A stretch of DNA of 10,029 nucleotides from the NCBI GenBank assembly GCA_003024985.2, contig PXIH01S0008479.1. One strand, given 5' to 3'. Position 1 is the first letter of the stretch. Each line of letters opens with the position of its first letter. Shown here one piece after another: positions 1 to 8,230 of the stretch. The notes beneath the pieces were generated by a model. It was given only the letters and a program-made list of their open reading frames with translations. It made no database searches and had not been told where the DNA came from. A program made the position numbers and the translations under genes. This stretch comes from Euperipatoides rowelli (taxonomy: Eukaryota; Onychophora; Udeonychophora; Euonychophora; Peripatopsidae).

Positions 1-89
1 CTTTCATTTTGTGGTCGAACAGTGGTGGGCACACACAAATTAGTCAAAGGGCGCCATGGTGCCCGTGGGCACAGGGTTGGGAACCACTG
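1..89 (-). mobile_element. Terminal fragment of a non-autonomous hAT-type element
   Basis: This is one end of a short non-autonomous DNA transposon, cut by the window edge. It ends in TTGGGAACCACTG, a typical hAT-style terminal inverted repeat. Aligned without gaps by eye to the reverse complement of 8231-8319 it matches at about 71 of 89 bases, so it is a second, inverted copy of the complete element at 8231-8665. The next 8 bases (90-97, CTGTAGAC) would be one target-site copy; the other copy lies outside the window. The ATG at 56 and the first 11 codons of the open frame running into the LINE come from this transposon tip, so that start is not a real LINE start. The family and boundary are well supported; superfamily assignment rests on the repeat sequence and the target duplication of the sister copy. 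Confidence 0.8.
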
Positions 90-1063
90 CTGTAGACTAT
101 GTTATAAATAATAACGACCTAAATCTACAATCAAATGACTTAAATCCTGAAAATTCAGCCAAAATATACTTCTGTAATGTTAGAAGCTTTTTATCCAAAA
201 GCACAGAGATCACTCAATTTCTATATGAAAAACAACCAACAGTGTTTGCCATGGTAGAAACATGGTTAGACCAATCTATATTAGATGGTCAGATAAAAAT
301 AAACAATTATAATTCTATAAGACTAGATAGAGTCTCTAAGAAAGGAGGAGGCTTGTTAATATATATAAATGAAAAAGTAAAATATGATCACATAGAGATT
401 AATAACTCAAAATATACAGGAATTGAAATAATTGAATTAAAAGTAATAAGGAAAATTGAAAAACCAATCACCCTAATAATCTACAGACCTATTGACACTG
501 ATTTAGACCTGTCAGAAACGAGAACACTATTTTCCTACCTACACTCACTGCCAAACAATTTCAAAATCATAGGTGATCTAAACATAGACTATCTCTCAGA
601 TAAACCATTAAGTAACAAATACAAAACCCTGTTAGAAGAGTTCTCAGCAATTCAAATTATCAATAAATCTACAAGGATCACAGAATTCTCATCAACATGT
701 ATTGATCACTTGGTTATGAATGACCCCAACAGTATTAAACAGATTCAAACAGGAAATGGTTATAGCGACCATTTCATGATTGCATTTGCTCTGGACTTAA
801 GGTTGCCAAAAAAAACAAAAAATGAACCTCAGATGATTCGATCTTTCAAAAACTACAGTGAAGAAGAATTTTTAAAAGACCTTGATAAATGGTCATTTAA
901 CTCCTTGCTAATAAGCACTTTAGATAAACATGCTCCTTTAAACAAGGTATCTAAAAATAAAATTCACAAAAAGAAATCATGGGTTAATGCTGATACAATA
1001 GAACTAATTAAAGAGAAGAACAAATTGCACACATTGGCTATATCCTCGGGGGAACCAGGATAA
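90..1063 (+). pseudogene. LINE ORF2, APE-type endonuclease domain (partial)
   Basis: This is the endonuclease that nicks the target DNA to prime reverse transcription. The open frame begins in the adjacent hAT tip (ATG at 56); genuine LINE codons begin around codon 12. Residue numbers count from that ATG. The expected active-site set is visible: N41 in NVRS, E68 in ETWL, GGGL at 97-100, D174 and N176 in GDLN, D217 in CIDH, and S237-D238-H239 in YSDH. All main catalytic positions look intact. After the domain comes the basic linker with LDKHAPL (289-295) and KSWVNADTIELIKEKNK, typical of this ORF family before the RT. The frame ends at TAA 1061-1063 just after a G5 run (1048-1052); one extra G there explains the break, because the next frame continues with NWNNYKKLKN and similar linker sequence. 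The native start is not visible. Confidence 0.9.
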
Positions 1064-2938
1064 CTGGAATAACTACAAAAAGCTAAAAAATTCAATTAAT
1101 CACAAAATTAAAAAAGACAAAATAAACTACTACAAGGATGAAATCTACAAAGCCAAAGGTGATAAGAAAACTAGCTGGAAGATAGTAAATGAATTGATGG
1201 GAAAAAGCAAGACAAAATAACAAGTACTACCAATATCGTTGACGGAGCTGAATTGCGGATTTGCCAACTTAGAAAAAATAGACATCAATATTAAAGAAAA
1301 TATTCCAGAATTACTGTCAGTCACTCTAAACAAAAATATGACGGAAGATGAGATATTTGATATTAAACCTATAATTGAACAAAAGCTAATAGAATTGATA
1401 AAGATTAAAGAATATATCAGATACAATGGCAAAAGGACCGGACGACATAGGGGCAAAATTACTAAAGTCAGCACTGCCCTCGATAATTAAACCATTATTA
1501 TTCATTATAAATCTATCATTAATCTCTGGCAAAACCCTAATATATGGAAATCAGCCAATATAACACCAATTTTTAAAAGCGGCGACAGATCCGACCCAAC
1601 CAACTATCGTCCAATATCACTCCTACCCATCCTAGGAAAAATACTAGAAAAAATAGTATTTACTCAGTTATCTCCGTTTCTCGAACAAAAGAAAAGAATA
1701 AATGTAAACCAAAATGGTTTTAGACCAATGAACTCAACGGTTACGTGCCTAATTAGAATAATAAATAATGTTAGAACTAAAATGGATATAGGCAATTTGA
1801 CTGAACTCGTATCTCTTGACCTCTCAAAGGCATTTGATACGATTCCACATAACTGATTGGAGTACTATACAAGCTACCTATAGGAAATAAAACTATAAGT
1901 TGGTTCAAAAACTACTTAAACAATAGAAAACAAAGAGTAAAAGTAGGACTCGAAACATCAGAATATACTAAAATATCACAAGGAGTGCCACAGGGCTCTG
2001 TGCTGGCCCCCTTACTGTTTAATATTTTAATCAACTCCATATTCAATATACAAACAAAATCGACAATACACTTGTTTGCAGATGACATGAACATTTATTA
2101 CAGTAGCAATAATTCACAAGATATTGAATCAGTAATAAACAAGGATTTAGAAACAATAAACAAATGGGTATTAGTAAATGGGTTACGAATTAACCCACTT
2201 AAATCAAAGGGAATGCTAATAGGCTCCTCAGTCAAACTAAAAAAATAGGAATACAAGATAAAATAACAGTCAGAATAGACGATAGCACAATTAATCAGGT
2301 CAATAATATAAAGATTTTGGGTCTAACTATAGACAATCAGTTAAATTGGGCTACCCATATAAATATCATAACTAGGAAAGCAATGCACAGCAATAAANTA
2401 TTACTGCGGTTNGGATACATGNTCCNAATCAACANTCTNAGAACATTATACTTTACACTNNTTCACTCCAGATTGACCTATTGCATTACTATCTGGGGAA
2501 ACTGTGGTGAATTACTGATGTCAAAAGTCCAACTAATACAAAACACAGCTGCACGATACATAATATATGGAGCTGGTAGGAGTAGTGCATCAGGAGCAAT
2601 AAAAAAATAACCTATTAGACATGAGGCAAACCTATCAGTTGAGTTTAGCAATAATGGTGTGGAAACTATTACAATACAATAGGTTGCCAATCAGTCTATA
2701 TTCACTGATCACCTTGAACCAGGAAATCCATAAACATAACTNGAGACTAAGCGATACCAGAGGTTTATTCGTTCCAAATGTAAAAACGAAAATGGGTAGT
2801 CTTGCTTTCTCAATTTATGGGCCAAGGCTCTGGAACAAAATTCCACCCCAATTGAGGGAATCCTCAAACCTTGTTCAATTCAGTAAAGGCCTCAGTAACT
2901 TCTTAAATATAAATGAATTGGGTTTGGGACTTCACTAA
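1064..2938 (+). pseudogene. LINE ORF2, reverse transcriptase and C-terminal region, multiply frameshifted
   Basis: This is the reverse transcriptase part of the same ORF, spread over three frames. In order I see: linker (1059-1217); a shift in an A run near 1214-1217; a return near 1240-1270; MTEDEIFDIKP near 1338-1370; KGPDDIGAKLLK from 1432 in a new frame; WKSANITPIFKSGD then NYRPISLLPILGK (from about 1527); QNGFRPMNSTVTCL; the catalytic region A motif LVSLDLSKAFDTIPHN ending at 1853; a 1-base loss there; QGVPQGSVLAPLLFNIL; the catalytic FADD at 2075-2086; LRINPLKSKGMLIG; a loss in A7 (2239-2245); LGLTIDNQLNW; HSRLTYCITIWGN; QNTAARYI; a gain in A7 (2601-2607); and the C-terminal region with SIYGPRLWNKIPPQLR, stopping at TAA 2936-2938. 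FADD is followed by M where T is usual, explicable as ACG to ATG. The catalytic aspartates remain, but the ORF cannot be translated as one protein. Confidence 0.9.
2398..2461. other. Cluster of unresolved bases (N) in the LINE
   Basis: Eight N bases fall at 2398, 2412, 2422, 2426, 2435, 2439, 2460 and 2461, with a ninth at 2742. None occurs outside the LINE. They lie in the post-catalytic part of the RT and obscure eight codons or fewer. Isolated single Ns in a repeat suggest a consensus built from diverged copies rather than a scaffold gap. Confidence 0.95.
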
Positions 2939-3180
2939 GGAACATAAAGTATAAATAACAAATCTTAATTATACTGAGAAAAACTATAATTTGGTATGTT
3001 GTTAGATTTTGAGTTGCCTACCTTGTAATCAATTAATAGTAGATGTATAACTTTATTTATGAATTTATATTTGTAATCATTTTCTATACAAAAACACTTG
3101 TATTTTTCAGGACCTGGAAGACCACATACAATAGTGTGTGAAGGTCTGCAATTTGGAAATAATAAAAAATAAAAAAAAAA
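2939..3180 (+). other. LINE 3' UTR and A-rich tail
   Basis: The RT stop codon at 2936-2938 is followed by about 220 bases of AT-rich non-coding sequence. It contains a small hairpin with arms ATACAA (3086-3091) and TTGTAT (3098-3103), then a larger hairpin at 3119-3147. The element ends in an A-rich tail (3159-3180, finishing in ten As), typical of target-primed insertion with an A-rich 3' end. The sequence directly downstream belongs to a different repeat. Confidence 0.75.
3119..3147 (+). promoter_or_regulatory. 3' UTR stem-loop of the LINE, candidate RT recognition structure
   Basis: Bases 3119-3123 (AGACC) pair with 3143-3147 (GGTCT), and 3124-3129 (ACATAC) pair with 3134-3139 (GTGTGT, including one G-U pair). 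The loop is AATA (3130-3133) with a GAA bulge at 3140-3142. This gives an 11-bp stem ending about 10 bases before the A-rich tail. Stem-loops near the 3' end are known recognition sites for the reverse transcriptase in some LINEs, such as the L2/UnaL2 type. That function here is inference from position and shape. Confidence 0.5.
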
Positions 3181-3594
3181 TACCCGGCTACCCAAAATGA
3201 TTATTTACCCGGGTATTTATGTTTCAACTTTAAAATATCATGAAAATAAACTTATAATACATTTTAATGACAAATAAAGTTAAAATATTTTACATTATAC
3301 TTAAATTAAAGGAAGTTAGCTTCATAAATATTTTTGATTTTAAATTACCCACTTTAGGAGTAATTATTCAAGGCAGAATATTAACAATACTCTAATGCAC
3401 TTATACAGTACATAATTTTTCTATGCTGATGTATTCATTATGCTCTATAATGACTGTAGTTATATGTACAGTACCATATAAATTTATTTTGCTTCATAAG
3501 TATTTTAGAAATACCCAGTTTTGGGGTATTTAGCCAGGATAGGGGTAAATACCCGGGTAAATGCCCAAAAATATTTACCCTACCCACATCACTA
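3181..3594. mobile_element. hAT-like non-autonomous element remnant with TACCC/GGGTA ends
   Basis: Both ends carry clusters of TACCC/GGGTA motifs. A 17-base segment with the palindrome TACCCGGGTA occurs at 3203-3219. Its inverted counterpart lies at the right end around the palindrome at 3550-3559. Read inward from the right, the element starts near TAGTGATGTGGGTAGGGTAA, a hAT-like tip. On the left the segment begins right after the LINE A-tail, with about 22 bases outside the shared motif compared with about 32 on the right, so roughly 10 terminal bases are missing or overwritten. The interior (3240-3500) is AT-rich and has no credible ORF. The right boundary (around 3594) is approximate, and no target duplication can be shown. 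Confidence 0.55.
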
Positions 3595-3599
3595 CATGA

Positions 3600-4270
3600 A
3601 TAATGAGAAAAAGAAGGATTCATCATATAAATAAATAAATGTGGTAGAGCAGAAATAAGCTGTAGAGAAGAACATGATGAGATAAATGCTATTTGGAAAT
3701 CAAATATCAAGAGAGGAGCACAGATGCAGAGTGAGAGAGAAATAAATGAAAAACATAATTTGATAAAGCTTGAAACATTAGCTGAGGACAAAGATGTGAT
3801 AAAGAGAAGAATATTAGTTGGCGAGCCCAATTGATAAAGAGAAAAGTATCAGATGGTGTGTAGATTGCAATAAACAAGAAACTCAGATGAAGAAATAAAT
3901 ATAATATAGGGAAAAGCATTAGCAGATTTTATAATGAAAGAAGTACCAGATAGAATTTGAATAAAGAGGGGAAAATTAGATACAAAGAAGATGGTGTTCA
4001 GGGAAAAAAAATTGGATATAGCCAATATCATATGTAATGAAAAGAAAACACTCAGAGAGAAAAATAAAAAATTGGAAAGTGTTTAAGAAAACAAAGGGAA
4101 TATATGATCTTAATCGATGATATTATAACATAATAATTAGGAAAGGAGGGATATGGACAAATGGAGAGAGGAATGTGATTAAAGAAATAGGTATAAGCAA
4201 TAGGACAACAATAAGCATTGATATTTGGAAACTTCTTATTGGTATAAGTTATAGTCATGCCAATCATTCT
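3600..4270 (+). pseudogene. Purine-skewed region, possible decayed coding sequence (unrecognised)
   Basis: The + strand is very rich in A and G over about 650 bases, unlike both flanks. It is open in one frame for 67 codons (3631-3831) up to TGA TAA. The same frame resumes at 3910-4083 with a single TGA at 3958, and another frame is open for 70 codons at 4121-4330. The peptides are lysine/glutamate-rich, with stretches such as EEHDEINAIWKSNIKRGAQM and GKALADFIMKEVPDRI. No ATG-led full gene, splice pattern or known domain is recognised. The minus-strand open frames here are explained by the purine skew. It could be a dead exon-like or transposon-derived ORF, or skewed low-complexity DNA. Confidence 0.3.
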
Positions 4271-4285
4271 TGGGGGTGGGGGTAT

Positions 4286-4345
4286 AAACATTTAAACTCA
4301 GTAGTCATTAAATTTGGAGTCTTCCAGGTTTGAATCAAGCCTTTA
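4286..4345 (+). repeat. Possible tRNA-like (SINE head) remnant
   Basis: TTAAACTCAGTAGTCA (4292-4307) resembles a degraded tRNA/pol III A box. CCAGGTTTGAATCAAG (4324-4339) resembles a B box (GGTTCGAATCC with one change in its core). The spacing of about 32 bases fits a shortened tRNA-like head. No acceptor stem, tail repeat or flanking duplication is apparent, so this may be chance. Confidence 0.25.
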
Positions 4346-4615
4346 TAATTAAAAACCTGTGATCTGTTTTCAATTTATTACTAGTTTTGATGCTAGAATT
4401 ATATAGTTTCTATATAATATCAAATGCTTATTAAATGAGTGATTTCCACTGTAAAAAATAGTGATTTCAATTAGCTTTGGTCTACAGTATATCAGCCTTT
4501 ATAATTAAGAATATACTAACATAAGTTTAATCTGAAATGTTTGGTTTGTTAAGATTTGACAATTCCATACAAAATGTTTGAACTACATGGCAACAACTTA
4601 TATTTTTTGTTATTA

Positions 4616-5268
4616 CAGCGGTTCCTAAACTTCTTTGTTCATGGAATCCTGAGACATTTTTCCACAGTTCACGGAACCCCACTAAAAATTTAATGAATAT
4701 TGTTTCGATAGTTCAAAATTTATTCATTTGCGTAAGTCAAAATTGAGTGAACATCAAAATAATTCCGAGTGTAAAAATGCACAAAAAAAAAAAATGGAAA
4801 TATTGCATATTTTCGGGTGTTAACAAACAGGTAGAAATCATTTGTATTTATTTAAAATCAAAAACAAATGTACAGGTATATGTATTATGTATCTACATAC
4901 AGCAGAAATAGTTACACACATAGGCTAGGCATAAATTCATTCCAGAACTACAATTAGTGTTGAACAATTTAGTTTGTAATCATTCCCATATAATATAATT
5001 ATCTTCCGAGTTGATTTAGCATTAATAAATGTTAATAGTATATTCCTTGGTGAATAGTTTGTAATTAGATTCTAGAGATATAACAGTATGTAATATCTAA
5101 ATGAGTATGGAAAAGCTAATTTTATTTGAATGGTATGATTGATTTAAAACTAAGAGTATAATTTATTCATATTCTTATTTTTTTACAATATTTCTGAATG
5201 TTTCGTGGAACTCCTGAAACTTTTCATGGAACCACAGGGTTCCGTGGAACCCACTTTGGGAATCCCTG
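4616..5268. mobile_element. hAT-like non-autonomous element, 653 bp
   Basis: The left tip CAGCGGTTCCTAAACTT (4616-4632) is an imperfect inverted match (12 of 17) to the right tip, which reads CAGGGATTCCCAAAGTG inward from 5268. The flanking 8-mers (4608-4615 TGTTATTA and 5269-5276 ATCTAATA) agree at only 4 positions, so any target duplication has decayed. Five TTCNNGGAA-type sites sit just inside the ends: 4638-4646, 4668-4676, 5202-5210, 5223-5231 and 5241-5249. Such subterminal repeats are typical transposase-binding sites in hAT elements. The interior is AT-rich without an ORF. The tips and subterminal repeats differ from those of the 8231 family, so this is a separate family. Confidence 0.75.
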
Positions 5269-5276
5269 ATCTAATA

Positions 5277-6060
5277 GAAAGAAGAAAAATTGCAAATAGC
5301 CAGGTATTTTGTTTCTCATTAGTAAATTATCTTCAATTTGTTATGCAATTTTATAGTGCCAGAGATACCTGATTCAAAGATGGTGGAAGCATTGTTTAAA
5401 GTGTTGGGTCAAAATTTTCTCCCTAAAGTTTAAACATTAAAGCAGAACGTAAGATCCAGACAAATTGGTGGCAAATTTGTGCAGTCTTGTGAAAATTGAA
5501 TGTTAATAGCATTTATATGTAAGATTTATGTAGGCTATTCATATAGTCAATCGTTTGTTTTAGGAATTACCAAGCAATTCAAATAAATAAATAAAAATAT
5601 CTTCAGCTGAAGATGGGGCTTCATTTACAAAGTTATTCACACTTATATCAATAAATTAGTAAATTTCAATGTATACAAACAGAAATACAAATATGACAGA
5701 CAACAACAGACCATTAATATGACGGACAACAACAGACCATTACAATATCCGATTCACCACAATCACCTTAGCAAGCATTGTCATCAATGTGATTCATCAA
5801 AGACTTCTTATACCTGCAAATTTAGAGAATCAAATTGTAATAAAAAGTGACAATGTTTAAATTTGCTGAACTTATAATCCAAATGCAAGTGACAGCAGGC
5901 AGTCAAAACGTTAATGTTTATGCAGATGAAATAGAATCTTTCAAATCCATTGAAGTTATAGTTTTTAAACAAATTATCTACTAACCATGACAATGATATA
6001 CTAGTTAAATCGATTATGCTATCTTAGTCACCATTGATTAGTCTCAGGTGTAGTTACTTC
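5277..6060. other. AT-rich intergenic DNA
   Basis: I see no supportable gene. The stretch contains a short (AAAT)n run at 5580-5594, a perfect 16-bp palindrome at 5599-5614 (ATCTTCAGCTGAAGAT) and a two-copy tandem repeat at 5691-5742. A 61-codon minus-strand open frame (5808-5993) has no recognisable features. Confidence 0.6.
5691..5742. repeat. 26-bp tandem duplication, two copies
   Basis: Copies lie at 5691-5716 and 5717-5742. They differ at one base (ATGACAGACAACAACAGACC versus ATGACGGACAACAACAGACC in the core) and abut exactly. The near-identity suggests a recent slip duplication. Confidence 0.9.
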
Positions 6061-6420
6061 CATTATCTCTACATGTGTGCAAGAAATCACTTCAAGGTCT
6101 AAATTTAATAAAAACTTATGTGAGTTTAACATTTTCTTTAACATTTAATTATACTTGCGTATGGGTAGCAAACTTAGCATTGCATATTCCTCACAAATGG
6201 CATATGGGCTCAGATGCCTTTTTTTACTATTTAGAGTCCGAACCATACCCTTACCCCCAACTGTGTGTGAAATTCACTATGCCCCAACCCTGTCATTCTT
6301 TAATAACCTTCGTGCAATATACTTTTTTCAACAATTTTGATATTATGACACAACTTCTGTCAACCCAACTGTTAACCAATCAACAACCATCTATGGCGAG
6401 TTTTGTGAAGAATTAGCAAT
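6061..6420. other. Unresolved segment with a 113-codon open frame and box A/B-like motifs on the minus strand
   Basis: An ATG-led frame runs 6075-6416 on the + strand, overlapping a second shorter one. Its product is rich in F, Y, T and L and matches no family I know, so I do not call it a gene. On the minus strand, GGGGCATAGTGA (6274-6285) resembles a pol III A box and GGTTCGGACTC (6234-6244) a B box, about 40 bases apart, as in tRNA-derived SINEs. This segment (about 6180-6300) is less AT-rich than its flanks. Either reading is tentative. Confidence 0.2.
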
Positions 6421-6760
6421 GGTAAGTTTGGTACTTAGATGCTAATTTTAATTATTCCTAAGTTTTCTTGGCAAAGAAAAGCATTTTAATTCATTATTGA
6501 GAAATTCATAGTTACAAGAATTTAGAATGACACAGGAATAATTAACATTGAATTGTTCATTACTACTGATATTTCGTCCAGACTAAAGATTTAACTCCAA
6601 TGATATAGAAAAACATTTTTCAGCAGTAAGTAAGTGAGACTAAGAATCAAAAAATAAATAAATAAATCTCCATTTTCCCATAAAGGCAAAGTAAGACCAT
6701 GGTTCATTAATCACAAGAACAAGATAAGCCAAAAGTGAAAAAAAAAAAAACATAGACTAG
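6421..6760. repeat. AT-rich non-coding DNA with simple repeats
   Basis: I find no gene here. It holds an (AAAT)n run at about 6650-6666 and a run of 13 As at 6738-6750. Confidence 0.6.
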
Positions 6761-7051
6761 GATAAACCAAGTCTAAAACGGAAGGCAACACTAAGCCAAA
6801 TTATTGAACGTATTTGTGACAATTCAATAAATGAATTCATTAAATATTTTAGAAAGAAATAATCAAGCAAGAAAACGGGTGCACAAGAAAGCTTGACTGT
6901 CAATGCTTTTAAGGAAACTTCTCCGATGGCTACTGTATATCTTCAATGGAAGATTCCTCTACGAAACAAAAGTCTAAAAGAGATTATAACGGTTGCCATT
7001 GGATGGATGTTAAATTGCCAATGTCATCAAGTTACAAGAGCTATGGAACAG
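6761..7051 (+). pseudogene. Possible decayed pogo/Tigger-like transposase fragment
   Basis: One + strand frame is open for 97 codons apart from a TAA at 6860-6862, long for this AT-rich DNA. The early part reads KPSLKRKATLSQIIERI, reminiscent of the N-terminal start of pogo/Tigger (Tc1/mariner superfamily) transposases. The later part gives NAFK, then (in a neighbouring frame) LRWLLYIFNGRF, then ITVAIGWM overlapping WMDV in another frame. This recalls the order FK..YRR.LL...DAI.WMD..W..V near the C-terminus of DDE_1 transposases. No catalytic DDE residues or terminal repeats are visible, so most of the middle would have to be deleted. The resemblance is by eye and memory only. An ATG-led frame also spans 6946-7167 in a different phase. 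Confidence 0.28.
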
Positions 7052-7167
7052 TGATCATATACCTTGTCATATTGGAGGGTAATAACTGTGGAAGAATTAT
7101 GCAGACAAGCTGCATCTGTTTAAACTGCCCAGAATTTTACCAGCACTTTTCTATAGCTTCTTACTAG

Positions 7168-8222
7168 GATATCTGTATTTTTTTTATAGAGGAGGACAAT
7201 TTGATATATTAAAGGTCACATCAAGTCACACATTGCAACAAATCATAAACTGTTAAATGATCTTAGAATACACTGCATTCATATCATTAACCGTAGAATG
7301 TTCTAGGATCGACCAAAGTATAAGTTAGTGATAACCTTTGATGCATTTTCAGTTATGTTAGCAACTTAGCAGATTTGATATTAGAATTACCTGTTTTCTA
7401 AATGTAATGTCAACTAGTACCCATTGACATTTTAACAATTATTAAACGAAAGAGGGTGTGAGGCAGGCGCCTAGAGAGGTAACATCAACTCTCAGTTGAA
7501 TTCAATCTGGCTAAGACATAACAGTTACTTAGCCAACTCTTTCTATAATTAATATTTTAAGTTTGAATAAAACATTTTTTTTTAATTTCACACAACTGTA
7601 CTTTAAAAAAAACCCTTCATCTATTTTTGAAAATTAATGATTCATTAAGTTTATTACAGCAAGAATATAATATTTCCATTTTTTTTTTATTGCAAAGCAA
7701 ATTCGATTTATCACAACCTGCTGTGCTTTTAGAAAATAATAAACATTTTTTTATTTGTAATAATATTAAAAAAATATTTTCATGCCAGTTTTATTAAAAA
7801 CTAAAGACACGCTTCACAATATTTAAAAAAAAAAGGAAGAAATGTAAATATTAATTCTAGTTAAATATAATTTTATTAAAATTTTACTAATCCCAGCTTT
7901 CAGGGTAATGTTAAAAGTAATATTATGAGATAAAATTATTTCTTTCGAAATGAATTAAAGATTAATTTCCATGTTTTTAATAGTTTGTCGGCTGAAGGCT
8001 CAGTTCTGTGGCGGCACAGTTTTATATCTTGTGTTTGCTTTCAGTATGAAGAATTATTAATTTTCAATAAGTTTGTTTTTAAATTTGCATAATATTTTTT
8101 GCTCCCTAACTTTACATTTGCCATAATATTTTGATTAAACTTCCACGAATGCCAAAATATCAGAATTTTGCTTATAAATTAATCAACTTATGAAATAATA
8201 AAAATCAGCTTCTTTTCAGTTG
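7168..8222. other. AT-rich non-coding DNA with homopolymer runs
   Basis: There is no open frame worth calling over more than 1 kb. The stretch has many A and T runs (for example T9 at 7576-7584 and the T-run at 7680-7690), a hairpin with 8-bp arms (7508-7515 and 7528-7535, loop 12) and a 10-bp palindrome TTGAATTCAA (7496-7505). The T-rich run before TATAG at 7179-7190 looks like a 3' splice site but has no exon to support it. Confidence 0.6.
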
Positions 8223-8230
8223 GTGTAAGC
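8223..8230. repeat. Left 8-bp target-site duplication of the hAT element
   Basis: GTGTAAGC directly before the element tip matches GTGTAAAC at 8666-8673 at 7 of 8 positions. An 8-bp duplication is the hallmark of hAT transposition. Confidence 0.85.

Larger units (their letters stand above)
90..3180 (+). mobile_element. 5'-incomplete non-LTR retrotransposon (LINE), Jockey/CR1-like group
   Basis: This is a LINE of about 3.1 kb: APE-type endonuclease, linker, reverse transcriptase, C-terminal region, about 240 bp of 3' UTR and an A-rich tail ending at 3180. The domain order and the motifs NVRS, ETWL, GDLN, SDH, NYRPISLL, SKAFDTIPHN, QGVPQGSVLAPLLF and FADD place it in the APE-endonuclease LINEs. 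The style of the RT and C-terminus suggests the Jockey/CR1/L2 assemblage, but the clade cannot be fixed without a tree. ORF1, the 5' UTR and the promoter are absent. Either the copy was truncated at insertion or the hAT element ending at 89 inserted into it. Multiple frame breaks make it non-autonomous. Nine N bases lie inside it. Confidence 0.93.

Noticed and set aside
1145-1474. 109-codon minus-strand open frame
   Set aside because: Antisense shadow of the LINE linker region.
2965-3195. 76-codon minus-strand frame over the LINE tail
   Set aside because: It crosses the A-tail into another repeat; antisense artefact.
4270-4282. G5-T-G5 tract as a possible G-quadruplex
   Set aside because: Only two adjacent G runs are present; four are needed within the strand.
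3438-4291. Series of minus-strand open frames (3438-3830, 3707-3919, 3849-4031, 4052-4291)
   Set aside because: They are products of the strong purine skew of the + strand: hydrophobic F/S/L-rich peptides with no domain.
5599-5614. 16-bp perfect palindrome ATCTTCAGCTGAAGAT
   Set aside because: No second copy, spacing pattern or neighbouring gene to suggest a regulatory site.
7179-7190. T-run followed by TATAG as a 3' splice site
   Set aside because: No downstream open exon or matching donor; such strings are common in AT-rich DNA.
7508-7535. 8-bp inverted repeat TGGCTAAG / CTTAGCCA
   Set aside because: Isolated short hairpin with no flanking duplication; not enough to call a transposon or RNA.
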